This document shows positions 55,037-64,000 of a DNA stretch of 64,000 bases, in pieces. The translations under genes were made by a program, and so were the position numbers. The DNA is from CAWDMN01 sp963803155. GTDB lineage: Bacteria > Acidobacteriota > Terriglobia > Versatilivoradales > Versatilivoraceae. The stretch covers positions 25,105-89,104 of the forward strand of contig CAWDMN010000074.1 of assembly GCA_963803155.1 (NCBI GenBank), written 5' to 3'. Under the pieces are notes generated by a model. The model was not told where the DNA came from. It saw only the letters and a program-made list of their open reading frames with translations, and ran no database searches. Every line of letters starts with the position of its first letter. The first letter of the stretch is position 1.

Positions 55037-57901
55037 ATGACTGATGAATTGAAAAGAATCGAGGAGTTATACCACCTGGCGCTGGGCAAGCCGAAGGAGG
55101 AAAGGACGGCCTTTCTGGCGGAAGTGTGTGGTAGCGATGAGGCACTGCATCGGGAGTTACAGTCCATGATCGAGGCGCTGGAAAAGGCCGGGGGATTCAT
55201 GGAATTGCCGGCGCTGGAACATGCGGCGCGGCTGGCCGGGCAAGCCGGATCCCAATTGCTGGCTGGCCATCAATTGGGTCCGTATCGGGTGGGCCCTCTA
55301 CTGGGAAGAGGTGGGATGGGGGAAGTATACCGGGCCGTGGACACCCGGCTGGATCGGCCAGTGGCGCTGAAGCTGCTACCTGCTGAGGTGTCCGGAAATC
55401 CAGACCGGCTGCACCGTTTCATCCGCGAGGCCAAGGCCGCCTCCAGCCTGAATCACCCCAACATCGCTACCATCCACGAAATCGGAGAAGCAGAAGGTTG
55501 GCATTACATAGCCATGGAATATGTGGAAGGGGAGACGCTAGAGGCGCGAATTCGCAAGCAATCCCTCAAGCTGGCGGAGATCCTCGACCTGGGCATCCAG
55601 GCGGCAGATGCACTAGAGACGGCTCACAAAAAGGGAATCATTCACCGGGACATTAAGCCTGCCAATCTCATGCTGACTCCGGAAGGCAGAGTAAAGGTTC
55701 TGGACTTCGGGCTGGCGAAGCGTCTCCATTTGGAGCAATCGGCTAAGGATATGCCGGCCAGCACTGAATCCTACACCGTCTCGGGCCTGATCCTGGGGAC
55801 GGTGGAATACATGAGCCCGGAGCAGGTGCTGGGACGCGATGTGGATCAGCGAACAGACCTGTTCAGCCTGGGAGTGGTGCTGTATGACATGGTGGCAGGT
55901 AGGTTGCCTTTCCATGGGGCCAGTCCCACCGAAACGATGGACCAGATCCTGCATGCCGAGCCTGCGGCCTTCGCCCGTTTCAATCATCGCATCCCCGCGG
56001 GACTGGAACAAATCATCCGCAAATGCCTGGAAAAGGACCGGGAACTGCGCTACCAGCATGCCTCGGACCTTTGCGCCGATCTGAAGCGGCTGAAGCGGGA
56101 CATGGATCCGGACAAAGCGGCTGCAAATCGGGTGGGAGTTTTGAAGCCGAATTCAAAGCCGCGCCGGATTTGGTTGTGGGCAGCAATGCTCCTATTGATG
56201 GTGCTGATTGCGGCCGCCGGGTTCTGGTTCTTTCAGCCGGGAAGAGAGACACTGAAGTTGCCCATGGTGCCAGTTCCTCTTACAGCCTATCAGGGGATCG
56301 TAGGACAATCCAGCATTTCTCCCGACGGCAGGCAGGTGGCCTTCATGTGGGATGGTGAAAAGAGGGACAATGTTGATATTTACATCAAACAAATTGGCAG
56401 TGAAACTCCTCGCCGCCTGACTACTGACCCGCAAGAAGACTACGGTCCTGCCTGGTCGCCAGATGGATTGTTCATAGCCTTCCTGCGCGGGTTTTGGCGT
56501 TATGGCAAATCGGCTGTCATGGTGATCCCGGCCAATGGCGGGCGAGAAAGGCAGGTAGCAGAAAATGCAAGGAATGTCTCATGGCATTCTGGGGGGAAGT
56601 GGCTTGCTATCTCTCAAGATTCTCCGGGCGAGCCCATGGCCATCTATCTGCTTTCCCTAGAAACAGGCGAAAAGAAAAGGTTAACTTCACCTTCAAAGGG
56701 AATCGGCGGGGATGCTGAACCTGTTTTCTCTCCCGACGGTCGGCACTTGGCATTTGCTCGGTATTTCACTACCGCAGCGGTGTCAGAGATTTTCATTCTT
56801 CGACTCTCTGCCAAACTGGAACCAGAAACTGAACCCAAACAGCTCACTTTTTGGGATCGGATGACACGGTGCCCCGTCTGGATGCCGGATGGGAAGGAGA
56901 TCGTTTTCACTTCTGGCAGCAAGGCACACCACTGTAGCCTTTGGAGAATTTCGGCTTCGAGTTCCGACAAGCCGACGCCCCTGCCTTTTTCCGGTGAGGG
57001 TGGTACGGCTTTAAGTCCTACAGTCTCTCTAGAAAACCATCGTCTGGTCTACGCTGTCTGGTCTTCGGATTTCAATATCTGGCGTTACCAGCTCCCACGA
57101 GGCAAAGAGAAACCTGCAGCGCCGTCGAGATTCTCCCCCTCAACGAAAACGCAGGAAGTTCCTCAGTATTCCCCTGATGGCAAGGAAGTGGCCTATGTCT
57201 CCAATGCATCGGGTTCCAGCGAAATCTGGGTTGCGAACAGTGACGGATCCAGTCCTCTTCAGTTAACTCATTTTGGCGGCCCCATGCCAGACTACCCTCG
57301 ATGGTCTCCTGATGGGAAAAAGATTGTCTTCTCCATGGCATTACGGGATCAGACTGAAATCTTCCAGATTCCTGCGCAAGGTGGGCAGGCAAAGCAGCTG
57401 ACCCATACTCCCTACCATAAATTCAACCCAAGTTTTTCGCGTGACGGCAAATGGATTTACTTTGAATGGAACCGCGGCGGCGATGCCCAAATCTGGAAGA
57501 TGCCGCTGGAAGGGGGTGAGCCCGTGCAGATCACTAGGAAGGGCGGTTCCTTGCCGTTGGAGTCGATGGATGGAAAAACATTGTTTTACAAAAAGGGGGC
57601 GGACACCGATGAACTTTGGACAATCCCCGTTGTGGGAGGTGAAGAGACAAAGGTCCTTGACGGCATCCCAGTGGGGAGTTTTGACTTGACGGGGCACAGC
57701 ATATACTACTCTTCTGAGACTGATCCCAGACGACCGAAACTTTTCTGTTACGACTTCATCAGCAGAAAGACAAGATTTCTAGCTTTGATCCAAGGTAAAG
57801 TCCAGGCTGGTCTTACATCGTCTGCCGACGAGCATTGGCTATTGTTGACTGAGGGCGATTGGCTGCGATGTAATCTGATGCTGGTTGAAAACTTCAGGTA
57901 G
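55037..57901 (+). CDS. Ser/Thr protein kinase with TolB-like propeller (kinase 1)
   Basis: A 954-residue membrane kinase. Residues 1-80 are a helical lead-in. The kinase domain (about 83-350) has the glycine loop LLGRGGMGEVY (88-98), Lys112, catalytic HRDIKPANL (203-211) and DFG (223-225). A transmembrane helix (378-399) leads to a periplasmic beta-propeller of PD40/WD40-like repeats (SPDGRQVAFMWDG, WSPDGLFIAFLRG, YSPDGKEVAYVSNASG, WSPDGKKIVFSMA). The protein is of the PknB class with an external sensor. The upstream ECF gene at 54088 is the likely partner. It is the intact paralogue of the frameshifted gene at 60820. Confidence 0.93.
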   Translation: MTDELKRIEELYHLALGKPKEERTAFLAEVCGSDEALHRELQSMIEALEKAGGFMELPALEHAARLAGQAGSQLLAGHQLGPYRVGPLLGRGGMGEVYRAVDTRLDRPVALKLLPAEVSGNPDRLHRFIREAKAASSLNHPNIATIHEIGEAEGWHYIAMEYVEGETLEARIRKQSLKLAEILDLGIQAADALETAHKKGIIHRDIKPANLMLTPEGRVKVLDFGLAKRLHLEQSAKDMPASTESYTVSGLILGTVEYMSPEQVLGRDVDQRTDLFSLGVVLYDMVAGRLPFHGASPTETMDQILHAEPAAFARFNHRIPAGLEQIIRKCLEKDRELRYQHASDLCADLKRLKRDMDPDKAAANRVGVLKPNSKPRRIWLWAAMLLLMVLIAAAGFWFFQPGRETLKLPMVPVPLTAYQGIVGQSSISPDGRQVAFMWDGEKRDNVDIYIKQIGSETPRRLTTDPQEDYGPAWSPDGLFIAFLRGFWRYGKSAVMVIPANGGRERQVAENARNVSWHSGGKWLAISQDSPGEPMAIYLLSLETGEKKRLTSPSKGIGGDAEPVFSPDGRHLAFARYFTTAAVSEIFILRLSAKLEPETEPKQLTFWDRMTRCPVWMPDGKEIVFTSGSKAHHCSLWRISASSSDKPTPLPFSGEGGTALSPTVSLENHRLVYAVWSSDFNIWRYQLPRGKEKPAAPSRFSPSTKTQEVPQYSPDGKEVAYVSNASGSSEIWVANSDGSSPLQLTHFGGPMPDYPRWSPDGKKIVFSMALRDQTEIFQIPAQGGQAKQLTHTPYHKFNPSFSRDGKWIYFEWNRGGDAQIWKMPLEGGEPVQITRKGGSLPLESMDGKTLFYKKGADTDELWTIPVVGGEETKVLDGIPVGSFDLTGHSIYYSSETDPRRPKLFCYDFISRKTRFLALIQGKVQAGLTSSADEHWLLLTEGDWLRCNLMLVENFR

Positions 57902-58060
57902 GTGCCAGGTGTTAGGTATCAGGGGTGAGGTGAGAGGTTTGAGGTGTTAGAAGTGAGGTTTGAGGGATGAGGGAGAAGGCATGAAATGTGGGATTAGATA
58001 TTCGAGGTTCAAGAAGACGGGTTGGGGACTGTAGTGAATTGGATTGACGGCATTCGGCTC
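57902..58060. repeat. Low-complexity GAGGT-rich tail after kinase 1
   Basis: The stretch repeats phrases such as GGTGTTAGGTATCAGGGGTGAGG and GAGGTTTGAGG. Related text follows kinase 2 (63713-63750) and precedes the REP module at 54660-54735. It looks like decayed short repeats copied with the kinase unit; no gene is present. Confidence 0.5.
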
Positions 58061-58071
58061 ACAACCCTGAT

Positions 58072-58182
58072 CCGGCCTGAAGGGCCGGAGTTACCATAGC
58101 CCAGGGCAAAGCGAGGCCGTCAGGACGAGCGCCGCCCTGGGTTTTTAAGAATACGAAAACGTTGAGTGCCCTGAAGGGGCAC
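58072..58182. repeat. REP hairpin module left of the transposase
   Basis: CCGGCC-TGAAG-GGCCGG (58072-58088), CCCAGGGC/GCCCTGGG (58100-58107 with 58134-58141) and GTGCCC-TGAAG-GGGCAC (58166-58182) are perfect hairpins. They match the first half of the module before kinase 1. Confidence 0.75.
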
Positions 58183-58241
58183 AATAAACCCATTTTTAAA
58201 AGCCGCAAATCCTCATTAATTTTTCATGGGGGGAGGTTCGC

Positions 58242-58694
58242 ATGCTGCAATCATTGGCAAATATCATTGTCCACCTGATTTTCAGCACCAAAGAACGATT
58301 CCCGTTTCTCCATGAAGATATCCAACAGGAAATAAATCCCTATCTGGCTTCCATCCTGAAAGACTTGGAATCACCCGCAATCAAAATAGGCTCCTTTACC
58401 GACCATGTGCACCTGCTTTTTCGATTATCGAAAAACCTGGCCATCTGCGCTGCCGTGGAAAAGTTAAAAACCGGGAGTTCCAAATGGGTCAAGCAGAAAG
58501 GCGGATTGCTCTTGAAATTTCACTGGCAGAATGGATATGGAGCATTTTCCGTAAGCCAGTCCAATGTGCCTGAAGTCGTGCATTATATCGAAGGGCAGAA
58601 AGAGCATCACCGAAAAAAAACTTTTCAGGAGGAATTTAGATCATTTTGGGTGAAATATCAAATTCCATTCGATGAACGATACATTTGGAATTAA
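58242..58694 (+). CDS. IS200-like REP-associated tyrosine transposase (RAYT)
   Basis: A 150-residue HUH single-strand transposase: HVHLLF (His55, His57) metal site and catalytic Tyr115 in VVHYIEGQKEHH, with the WQNGYGAFSVS stretch of the Y1_Tnp (PF01797) REP-type group. Such proteins are domesticated or semi-mobile and bind REP hairpins. It is flanked by hairpins in inverted orientation (58166-58182 and 58731-58742), the expected layout for a RAYT with its own REP pair. GGGGAGG just before ATG 58242 supports expression. No TnpB partner is present. Confidence 0.87.
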   Translation: MLQSLANIIVHLIFSTKERFPFLHEDIQQEINPYLASILKDLESPAIKIGSFTDHVHLLFRLSKNLAICAAVEKLKTGSSKWVKQKGGLLLKFHWQNGYGAFSVSQSNVPEVVHYIEGQKEHHRKKTFQEEFRSFWVKYQIPFDERYIWN

Positions 58695-58730
58695 ACAAAA
58701 TAAATCTGGCGGGAAAATCCTTTTAAATCG

Positions 58731-58762
58731 CCCCTTCAGGGGTATGCCAGGCCAAACCTGGC
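58731..58762. repeat. REP hairpins right of the transposase
   Basis: CCCC-TTCA-GGGG (58731-58742) is the inverted partner of the hairpin at 58166. GCCAGG/CCTGGC (58746-58751 with 58757-58762) follows. The group II intron begins about 20 bases later. Confidence 0.7.
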
Positions 58763-59231
58763 TCGTCTTGTCAGCTGAGAGGTGCTGACCATGTAATTGC
58801 CTATTCAACATGTAGCCAAACCTGCGCGAGCGGGAGCAATCCCGAGCGTGAAGTGTGGGGAGGCAAACTCGTGAGCCGTAGCGAAAGCGAACCGATTCGA
58901 CCTCGTTAAGGGCTCCAGCGGAAGCTGGAGGCAGGTGGCCAAATCTCCGCTGACGATGAAGCCTGAAACCCGACGTGAAGCAATAGGTGCGAGCAGCGGC
59001 GGGGCTTGCCGGGGTGGTTGTGGACGGCGCGCGGGGAAAGAAGAGCCGAGGAACCTGGGAGACCCGGTGGAACGGTTCGTGGTAGGGCCAACGCCCGAAG
59101 AGAAGGCATAATCTTGGGAGCGGTTCCAGCCGGGAGTCGGACAGGCCCATAGTAGCGGGGAAGCGGGTAATGACCGTGGAGCGAAGGGGCCTGAGCAGCA
59201 ACACGCTGAGGTCAGAGGAGGAGAAAGCCGC

Positions 59232-60605
59232 TTGGATGCGAATCCCACTACGGAAGAACGGCCAGACCCGAGAAACGGTTTGCCGCAGAAACTTTCTCAG
59301 CTGAGACAAAAGCTGGGCCAAAAGGCCAAGCAGGAGCCGAAGTTCCGGTTTTATGCCTTGTACGACCGGATCTATCGGGGGGACACGCTGGAGGCTGCCT
59401 GGCACCAGGTGCGCCGCAATGGAGGGGCACCTGGAGTCGACGGGGAAACAATTGAAGAAATTGGAGCTACCTCGGAGCAGGTGGAGCGGTTTCTGGAGGA
59501 GATCCAGGAATCGTTGCGGAAGAAAACCTATCGGCCTTCGGCGGTAAAGCGCGTCTACATACCCAAAGCCAATGGGAAGCTCAGACCCTTGGGCATTCCG
59601 ACGGTGCGGGACCGGGTGGTGCAGATGGCCACTTTGCTGATTTTGGAACCCATTTTCGAGGCGGACTTTCTGGATTGCTCGTACGGTTTTCGGCCGGGCC
59701 GTTCGGCCCACCAAGCGCTGGAAGAGATCCGGGGACACCTGAAGGCGGGTTTCCAAGCGGTGTATGACGCCGACTTGAAGGGCTACTTTGACTCGATCCC
59801 GCAGGAAAAGCTGCTGGCGTGTGTGCGGATGCGGGTGGCCGACCGTCAGGTGCTGAAGTTGATTCGTCTGTGGTTGGGATCGCCGGTGGTGGAACCTCCC
59901 GAAACACTGGGAGGAGCGCCGAAAGAGAGCCGGAGCGGGAAAGGGACGCCGCAAGGGGGGGTGATTTCCCCTTTGCTGGCCAACCTGTATCTGCACTGGT
60001 TTGACAAGGTATTCCATCGACCGGAGGGTCCGGCCCAATGGGCGCGGGCGAAACTGGTGCGCTACGCGGATGACCTGGTGGTTTTGGCGCGCTATATGAG
60101 TCCGAAGCTGATTGGGTTCATCGAGGCAAAGCTGGAAAACTGGATGGGACTGGAGATCAATCAGGAGAAAACTCGGGTGGTACAGCTGAATCAAGCGGGA
60201 GCCAGTCTCGACTTTCTGGGGTTTGCGTTCCGATATGATGAGTGCCACTATCACCGGACGCGCCGCTATCTGAATGTGTTTCCCTCGAAGAAGAGTCTCC
60301 AGCGGGAAAGGGAGAAGTTGCGGGAGATGACCAGCAAGAGCCGGCGCCACTGGCCGGTTCGCCTGCTGCTGGCTGACCTGAACCGGCACCTGCAAGGTTG
60401 GGCCAACTACTTCCGGTACGGCTATCCGAGTGACGCTTTTGAGAAAATCAACCATTTCGTCCATGTTCGTCTTCAATGTCACCTGAAGAAACGCAGCCAG
60501 CGGCGCTACCGCGCGCCGAAAGGGATCAGCTACAACGTGCATTTCCAACGGCTGGGATTGAAACCTTTACGTACTGGCCGCGGGCAGTCACCTGCGTCTG
60601 CCTGA
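59232..60605 (+). CDS. ltrA: Group II intron reverse transcriptase/maturase
   Basis: A 457-residue intron-encoded protein. The RT domain (about 55-320) has GVDG, IPKANGKLRPLGIPTVRDR, GFRPGRSAHQAL, GTPQGGVISPLLANLYL, and the catalytic YADD (278-281). The maturase domain X (about 340-430) contains LRGW-like LQGWANYFRYG. No HNH endonuclease domain is seen at the C-terminus, as in endonuclease-minus classes. The TTG start at 59232 follows GGAGGAG. All catalytic motifs are intact, so the element could still be active. A long opposite-strand frame over this gene is a shadow. Confidence 0.95.
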   Translation: MDANPTTEERPDPRNGLPQKLSQLRQKLGQKAKQEPKFRFYALYDRIYRGDTLEAAWHQVRRNGGAPGVDGETIEEIGATSEQVERFLEEIQESLRKKTYRPSAVKRVYIPKANGKLRPLGIPTVRDRVVQMATLLILEPIFEADFLDCSYGFRPGRSAHQALEEIRGHLKAGFQAVYDADLKGYFDSIPQEKLLACVRMRVADRQVLKLIRLWLGSPVVEPPETLGGAPKESRSGKGTPQGGVISPLLANLYLHWFDKVFHRPEGPAQWARAKLVRYADDLVVLARYMSPKLIGFIEAKLENWMGLEINQEKTRVVQLNQAGASLDFLGFAFRYDECHYHRTRRYLNVFPSKKSLQREREKLREMTSKSRRHWPVRLLLADLNRHLQGWANYFRYGYPSDAFEKINHFVHVRLQCHLKKRSQRRYRAPKGISYNVHFQRLGLKPLRTGRGQSPASA

Positions 60606-60620
60606 GGCGAGAGTTGTTGC

Positions 60621-60664
<44 letters not shown>

Positions 60665-60722
60665 GGAGGCTCTTGAGAACCTCCTCTACTCTACCTTTGA
60701 TGGATCGGGGCGGGTATGAATT

Positions 60723-60768
60723 CCCAGGGCGTTGCCCTGGGCTGAAATAACTCTGGCCTTTCAGGCCA
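60723..60768. repeat. REP hairpins upstream of kinase 2
   Basis: CCCAGGGC-GTT-GCCCTGGG (60723-60741) and TGGCCT-TTC-AGGCCA (60754-60768) are near-identical to 54941-54985 before kinase 1. The following 50 bases up to the start codon also match (ATCGTGATCT and ACCATGA), so the promoter region was copied along with the kinase. Confidence 0.75.
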
Positions 60769-60819
60769 GGAGGATCCTGGCCGATTTTCAACATGCAATC
60801 GTGATCTAACGGAAAAACC

Positions 60820-63396
60820 ATGATGGATGATTCAGAGAGAATCGAGGAGCTGTACCACCAAGCGCTGGCCAAACCAAAGGGGGAAAGGGCTGCCTTTCTA
60901 GCTGAAGCCTGCGGCGCTGATGAGGCGTTGCATCGGGAGCTGCAATCCATGCTCCAGGCGCTGGAAAAGGCCGGGGGATTCATGGAATTGCCGGCGCTGG
61001 AACATGCTGCGCGGCTGGCCGGGCAGGCAGGATCGCAGTTGCTGGCAGGCCATCAGCTTGGTCCTTACCGGATTGGCCCTCTGCTGGGACGAGGCGGGAT
61101 GGGTGAAGTCTACAAGGCCGTAGATACTCGTCTGGATCGGCCCGTGGCGCTGAAGCTGCTGCCTGCGGAAGTGGCCGGCAATCCGGAACGCCTGCGCCGA
61201 TTCACCCGCGAGGCCAAGGCCGCCTCAATCCTGAATCACCCCAACATTGCCACCATCCACGAAATCGGGGAGGCAGAAGGTTGGCATTACATTGCCATGG
61301 AATATGTGGAAGGGGAGACGCTAGAGGCGCGAATTCGCAAGCAGTCCCTCAAGCTGGCGGAGATCCTCGATTTGGGCATCCTGGCGGCTGAAGCGCTGGA
61401 GGCAGCCCACAAAAAGGGAATCATTCACCGAGACATTAAGCCTGCGAATTTAATGATCACTCCGGAAGGGAGGGTGAAGGTCCTGGACTTCGGGCTGGCG
61501 AAGCGGCTCCATTTGGAGCAACCGCCGCAGGACATGCCAGCCAGCACAGAGTCCCACACCATCTCGGGCCTGATCATGGGGACTGTGGAATACATGAGCC
61601 CGGAACAACTGCTGGGGCGGGAGGTGGATCAGCGGACCGACCTGTTCAGCCTGGGAGTGTTGCTGTATGACATGGTGGCTGGGCAGTTACCTTTCCATGG
61701 GGCCAGTCCCACCGAAACGATGGACAAGATCCTGCATGCCGAGCCGGAAGCAATCGTTCGATTCAATCACAACATCCCGGCAGAACTGGAACGGATCATA
61801 CGGAAATGTCTCGAGAAGGACCAGGAAATGCGCTACCTGCACGCCTCGGAAGTGTGCACTGATCTGAAGCGACTGAAGCGGGACACGGACACAGGCAAGA
61901 TGGCAGCCAGTCGGGTGGGAGTTCTGAAGCCAATGCCAAAGGTGAGGTGGCTCTTGGGGAGCATCGCTGCTGTCCTGGCGCTGATCGCGCTGGTTGCAGG
62001 CTTGGGGTTCTGGCTTTTCCGCCAAGGACGAGCGACTCTGGAAACTCCGCTGGTTCCTGTTCCCCTCACAAGCTATCCTGGCGCGGAGTGTTTTCCCAGT
62101 TTTTCTCCTGACGGGACACAGGTGGCCTTTGATTGGCGTCAGGCGGGTCCAGGGCAGAAAAGCCATATCTACATCAAGCAGATTGGGGTGGAACCGCCTT
62201 CCCGGTTAACAAATGCTGCATTCGATGACTTCAGTCCGGCCTGGTCGCCCGATGGGCAGTTCATCGCCTTCTTACGCCAGCTTTCTCCAGGCAAATCGGC
62301 ATTAATACTCATTCCACAGCGAGGAGGTCAGGAACGGTCATTGGGGGAGTCCCAGGTGACCACTGGGGGCGATCTGGAAGGGCCCTATTTGGCCTGGACT
62401 CCAGACTCAAAATGGCTCGTTCTTCCTTGGGCGGAATCCGGCAAAGATGGCGGGGGCCTGTTTCTGCTCGCTGTGGGTACAAAAGAAAAGCGAAGGCTGA
62501 CAACGGTCGGGGGAGACACCAATCCCGCTTTTTCACCGGATGGCAGGGTCCTGGCATTTTCACGCACAGAAAAGTCCACTGATATTTGCCTTCTCCAACT
62601 TGCCAAGAATTACGAACCGCAAGGAGCCCCTGAGAGATTTGTTCGAACGGGGGAGCTGTTTGGTTTGGGTATGGCATGGATGCCAGATGGAAGCGAGATG
62701 ATATGCTCTTCAGGATCCTTTACCAGTTATGGCCTCTGGCGGGTGTCTTCGTCGAAGGGCGCGAAACCACGGCGGCTTGCTGTCTTGTCGGAGAATGCTC
62801 GTGCCCCGGCGGTTTCCCGACAAGGCAATCGTTTGGCATACATGGCGTCAAAATATCAAACGGGTTTCTGGCGTATTGATTTTCGTGAGCCAGGCCATGA
62901 CCCGGGCGCACCTTTCAAATTGATTTCGTCGACGCGGAGTGACCTCGCCCCGACGTATTCGCCGGATGGCAAGAGGATCGCCTTCACTTCGGACAGGTCA
63001 GGGAACTATGAAATTTGGGTCTGCAACAGCGACGGATCGAATGCCGTACAGTTGACTTTTTTAGGAGAGGCAACCGGTGGACCTCGGTGGTCCCCTGATG
63101 GTCAGAGTATTATTTTTCATACTGCGGAGATTGGAAAAAACTCGGAAATTTATGCCGTCAGCGCGGACGGAGGCGCTCCGCGGCCTCTGACAACGGGCCC
63201 GGCTTCCAATATGTGGCCGTGCTGGTCCCGGGATGGCCAATGGGTTTACTTCCGCTCCAATCGCAGCGGTTCGTTCCAGATTTGGAGAATGCTTGCTGGC
63301 GGCGGAAAGGCAATACAGATTACCTCAAGTGGAGAAGATAAAGACCTTTCCAATGGAATCGCCCGATGGGAAGTTCCTTTATTTCGCGAACGATAA
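60820..63396 (+). CDS. Ser/Thr protein kinase with TolB-like propeller, frameshifted (kinase 2)
   Basis: A 858-residue reading up to a premature stop; a paralogue of kinase 1. The kinase domain is intact (GRGGMGEVYKAVDTRLDRPVALK with Lys112; HRDIKPANLM; DFGLAKRL), as are the transmembrane helix (about 375-398) and most propeller repeats (SPDGTQVAFDW, SPDGRVLAFSR, SPDGKRIAFTSDRSGNYEIWV). At AAA 63340-63342 an extra A shifts the frame; removing it restores MESPDGKFLYFAND and the family's last repeats up to DLMLVENFH at 63712. Either a true late mutation or a sequencing error. The kinase itself would still be made. No ECF gene lies next to this copy. Confidence 0.88.
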   Translation: MMDDSERIEELYHQALAKPKGERAAFLAEACGADEALHRELQSMLQALEKAGGFMELPALEHAARLAGQAGSQLLAGHQLGPYRIGPLLGRGGMGEVYKAVDTRLDRPVALKLLPAEVAGNPERLRRFTREAKAASILNHPNIATIHEIGEAEGWHYIAMEYVEGETLEARIRKQSLKLAEILDLGILAAEALEAAHKKGIIHRDIKPANLMITPEGRVKVLDFGLAKRLHLEQPPQDMPASTESHTISGLIMGTVEYMSPEQLLGREVDQRTDLFSLGVLLYDMVAGQLPFHGASPTETMDKILHAEPEAIVRFNHNIPAELERIIRKCLEKDQEMRYLHASEVCTDLKRLKRDTDTGKMAASRVGVLKPMPKVRWLLGSIAAVLALIALVAGLGFWLFRQGRATLETPLVPVPLTSYPGAECFPSFSPDGTQVAFDWRQAGPGQKSHIYIKQIGVEPPSRLTNAAFDDFSPAWSPDGQFIAFLRQLSPGKSALILIPQRGGQERSLGESQVTTGGDLEGPYLAWTPDSKWLVLPWAESGKDGGGLFLLAVGTKEKRRLTTVGGDTNPAFSPDGRVLAFSRTEKSTDICLLQLAKNYEPQGAPERFVRTGELFGLGMAWMPDGSEMICSSGSFTSYGLWRVSSSKGAKPRRLAVLSENARAPAVSRQGNRLAYMASKYQTGFWRIDFREPGHDPGAPFKLISSTRSDLAPTYSPDGKRIAFTSDRSGNYEIWVCNSDGSNAVQLTFLGEATGGPRWSPDGQSIIFHTAEIGKNSEIYAVSADGGAPRPLTTGPASNMWPCWSRDGQWVYFRSNRSGSFQIWRMLAGGGKAIQITSSGEDKDLSNGIARWEVPLFRER

Positions 63397-63712
63397 GGAA
63401 TATCCCAGTCATTTCAGCATATGGAAGATACCGGTCGAGGGAGGCGAAGAGATCAAGGTGCTGGATTCCGTCGATTTCGACGGAGGCTGGAGTGTTTGGG
63501 AAAAGGGAATCTACTTCTTCACAATGCCAGACGAAAGGGGCCACAGGGAAATCCGTTTCCATGAGTTCGAGTCAGGCAAAACCAGTAAGATCCAGACGAC
63601 CGACAGTAAAGTCAAAATGTTCCTCACGGTCTCTCCTGATGGCCGGACTATTCTCTACCCACAAGAGGATGAAGCAAGCAGCGACCTGATGCTGGTGGAA
63701 AATTTTCACTAG
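63343..63712 (+). pseudogene. Out-of-frame C-terminal part of kinase 2
   Basis: In the +1 frame the sequence continues the propeller of kinase 2: TFPMESPDGKFLYFA, FSIWKIPVEGGEEIKVLD, ILYPQEDEASSDLMLVENF. It ends like kinase 1 (CNLMLVENFR). It is not an independent gene: there is no ribosome site before ATG 63353 and it lacks a complete repeat at its start. Confidence 0.8.
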
Positions 63713-63959
63713 GTGCCAGCTGTCACGCGTCAGGGGTGAGGCGGGAGGTTCTGGGGATATGATGGCGACGGCAGAGGACTGGATGAAGGAAAGATACCAT
63801 GCATTTATTCCCTCTTAGAAAAGGGGGCCAGGGAGATGCCCTTCTGAATTCTGATTAGTTCGAATACAAGGAACCCAGCCGTAAAGCCGCCCAAGATTCA
63901 TGCAAAGGCCCATAATTGATCCAAAAGTTCGAGGCGGGCAGGAAAAAAAGGAGGGCCTT

Positions 63960-64000
63960 ATGAAGAGAGCATTTTTCTTCGCGGGTCTCGCCATTATGGT
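63960..64000 (+). CDS. Start of a signal-peptide protein (cut by window end)
   Basis: AAGGAGG about 6 bases upstream and ATG 63960 open a frame reading MKRAFFFAGLAIM, a typical Sec signal start. The gene continues beyond the window and cannot be identified. Confidence 0.6.
   Translation, partial: MKRAFFFAGLAIM

Noticed and set aside
58242..58694. Complete IS200/IS605 element with TnpB
   Set aside because: No TnpB gene is adjacent and the flanks are REP hairpins in inverted order, which fits a RAYT better than a typical IS200 copy.
58641..60548. 635-residue minus-strand frame
   Set aside because: It is antisense to the reverse transcriptase and the intron RNA; Arg/Pro/Leu-rich translation typical of shadow frames.

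Overview
The window (about 50% G+C) looks like chromosome from a free-living, polysaccharide-using heterotroph, most likely of the Acidobacteriota or a nearby phylum. This is inferred from gene content: an Oar-like TonB receptor, an SBBP-repeat protein, MacB-type permeases in series, a TIGR02999-type ECF sigma factor next to Ser/Thr kinases with TolB-like repeats, and frequent TTG starts. No 16S gene is present, so the phylum is not proven.

Layout. 1-550: end of an ABC-2 permease gene. 1120-15265 (+): sugar island with galT, a ROK kinase, a SIS protein, a GPH symporter, two GH94 disaccharide phosphorylases, a cellobiose 2-epimerase-like protein and a GH36 alpha-galactosidase lipoprotein, interrupted by an opposed nitroreductase gene. 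Together these would trim alpha-galactosyl oligosaccharides, import disaccharides, epimerise them and split them with phosphate. 15444-18043 (-): two MacB-like permeases. 18395: tRNA-Asn with a consensus promoter and a terminator. 18944-28116 (-): ECF sigma factor, anti-sigma factor, TonB receptor and SBBP protein in one run.

28270-31925 (+): a cassette behind a perfect palindrome that overlaps its promoter. It holds a RecA-like protein, two small proteins and a family B DNA polymerase whose proofreading site looks lost, and resembles a damage-tolerance module. 32208-38044 (-): a CheY-like regulator, a membrane spermidine-synthase-like protein, a Memo-AMMECR1 fusion with a lipoprotein signal and an AmmeMemoRadiSam radical SAM protein with a Tat-like signal. 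Between the last two lies a 183-bp element with terminal inverted repeats and an 8-bp target duplication, carrying the start of a four-helix-bundle (23S IVP) gene.

38511-53610: mixed housekeeping and signalling genes: YbaK, a SprA-like protein, an O-methyltransferase, a histidine kinase with two response regulators (LytTR and SpoIIE-phosphatase outputs), an EF-hand protein, DUF89, mtnP, a PfkB kinase, dapF, yjbQ, a membrane sensor and a metalloprotease. 54088-63712 (+): an ECF sigma factor and two paralogous Ser/Thr kinases. Between the kinases sit REP hairpins, an IS200-like REP-associated transposase and a group II intron with its reverse transcriptase. The second kinase is frameshifted near its end. 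A new signal-peptide gene begins at 63960.
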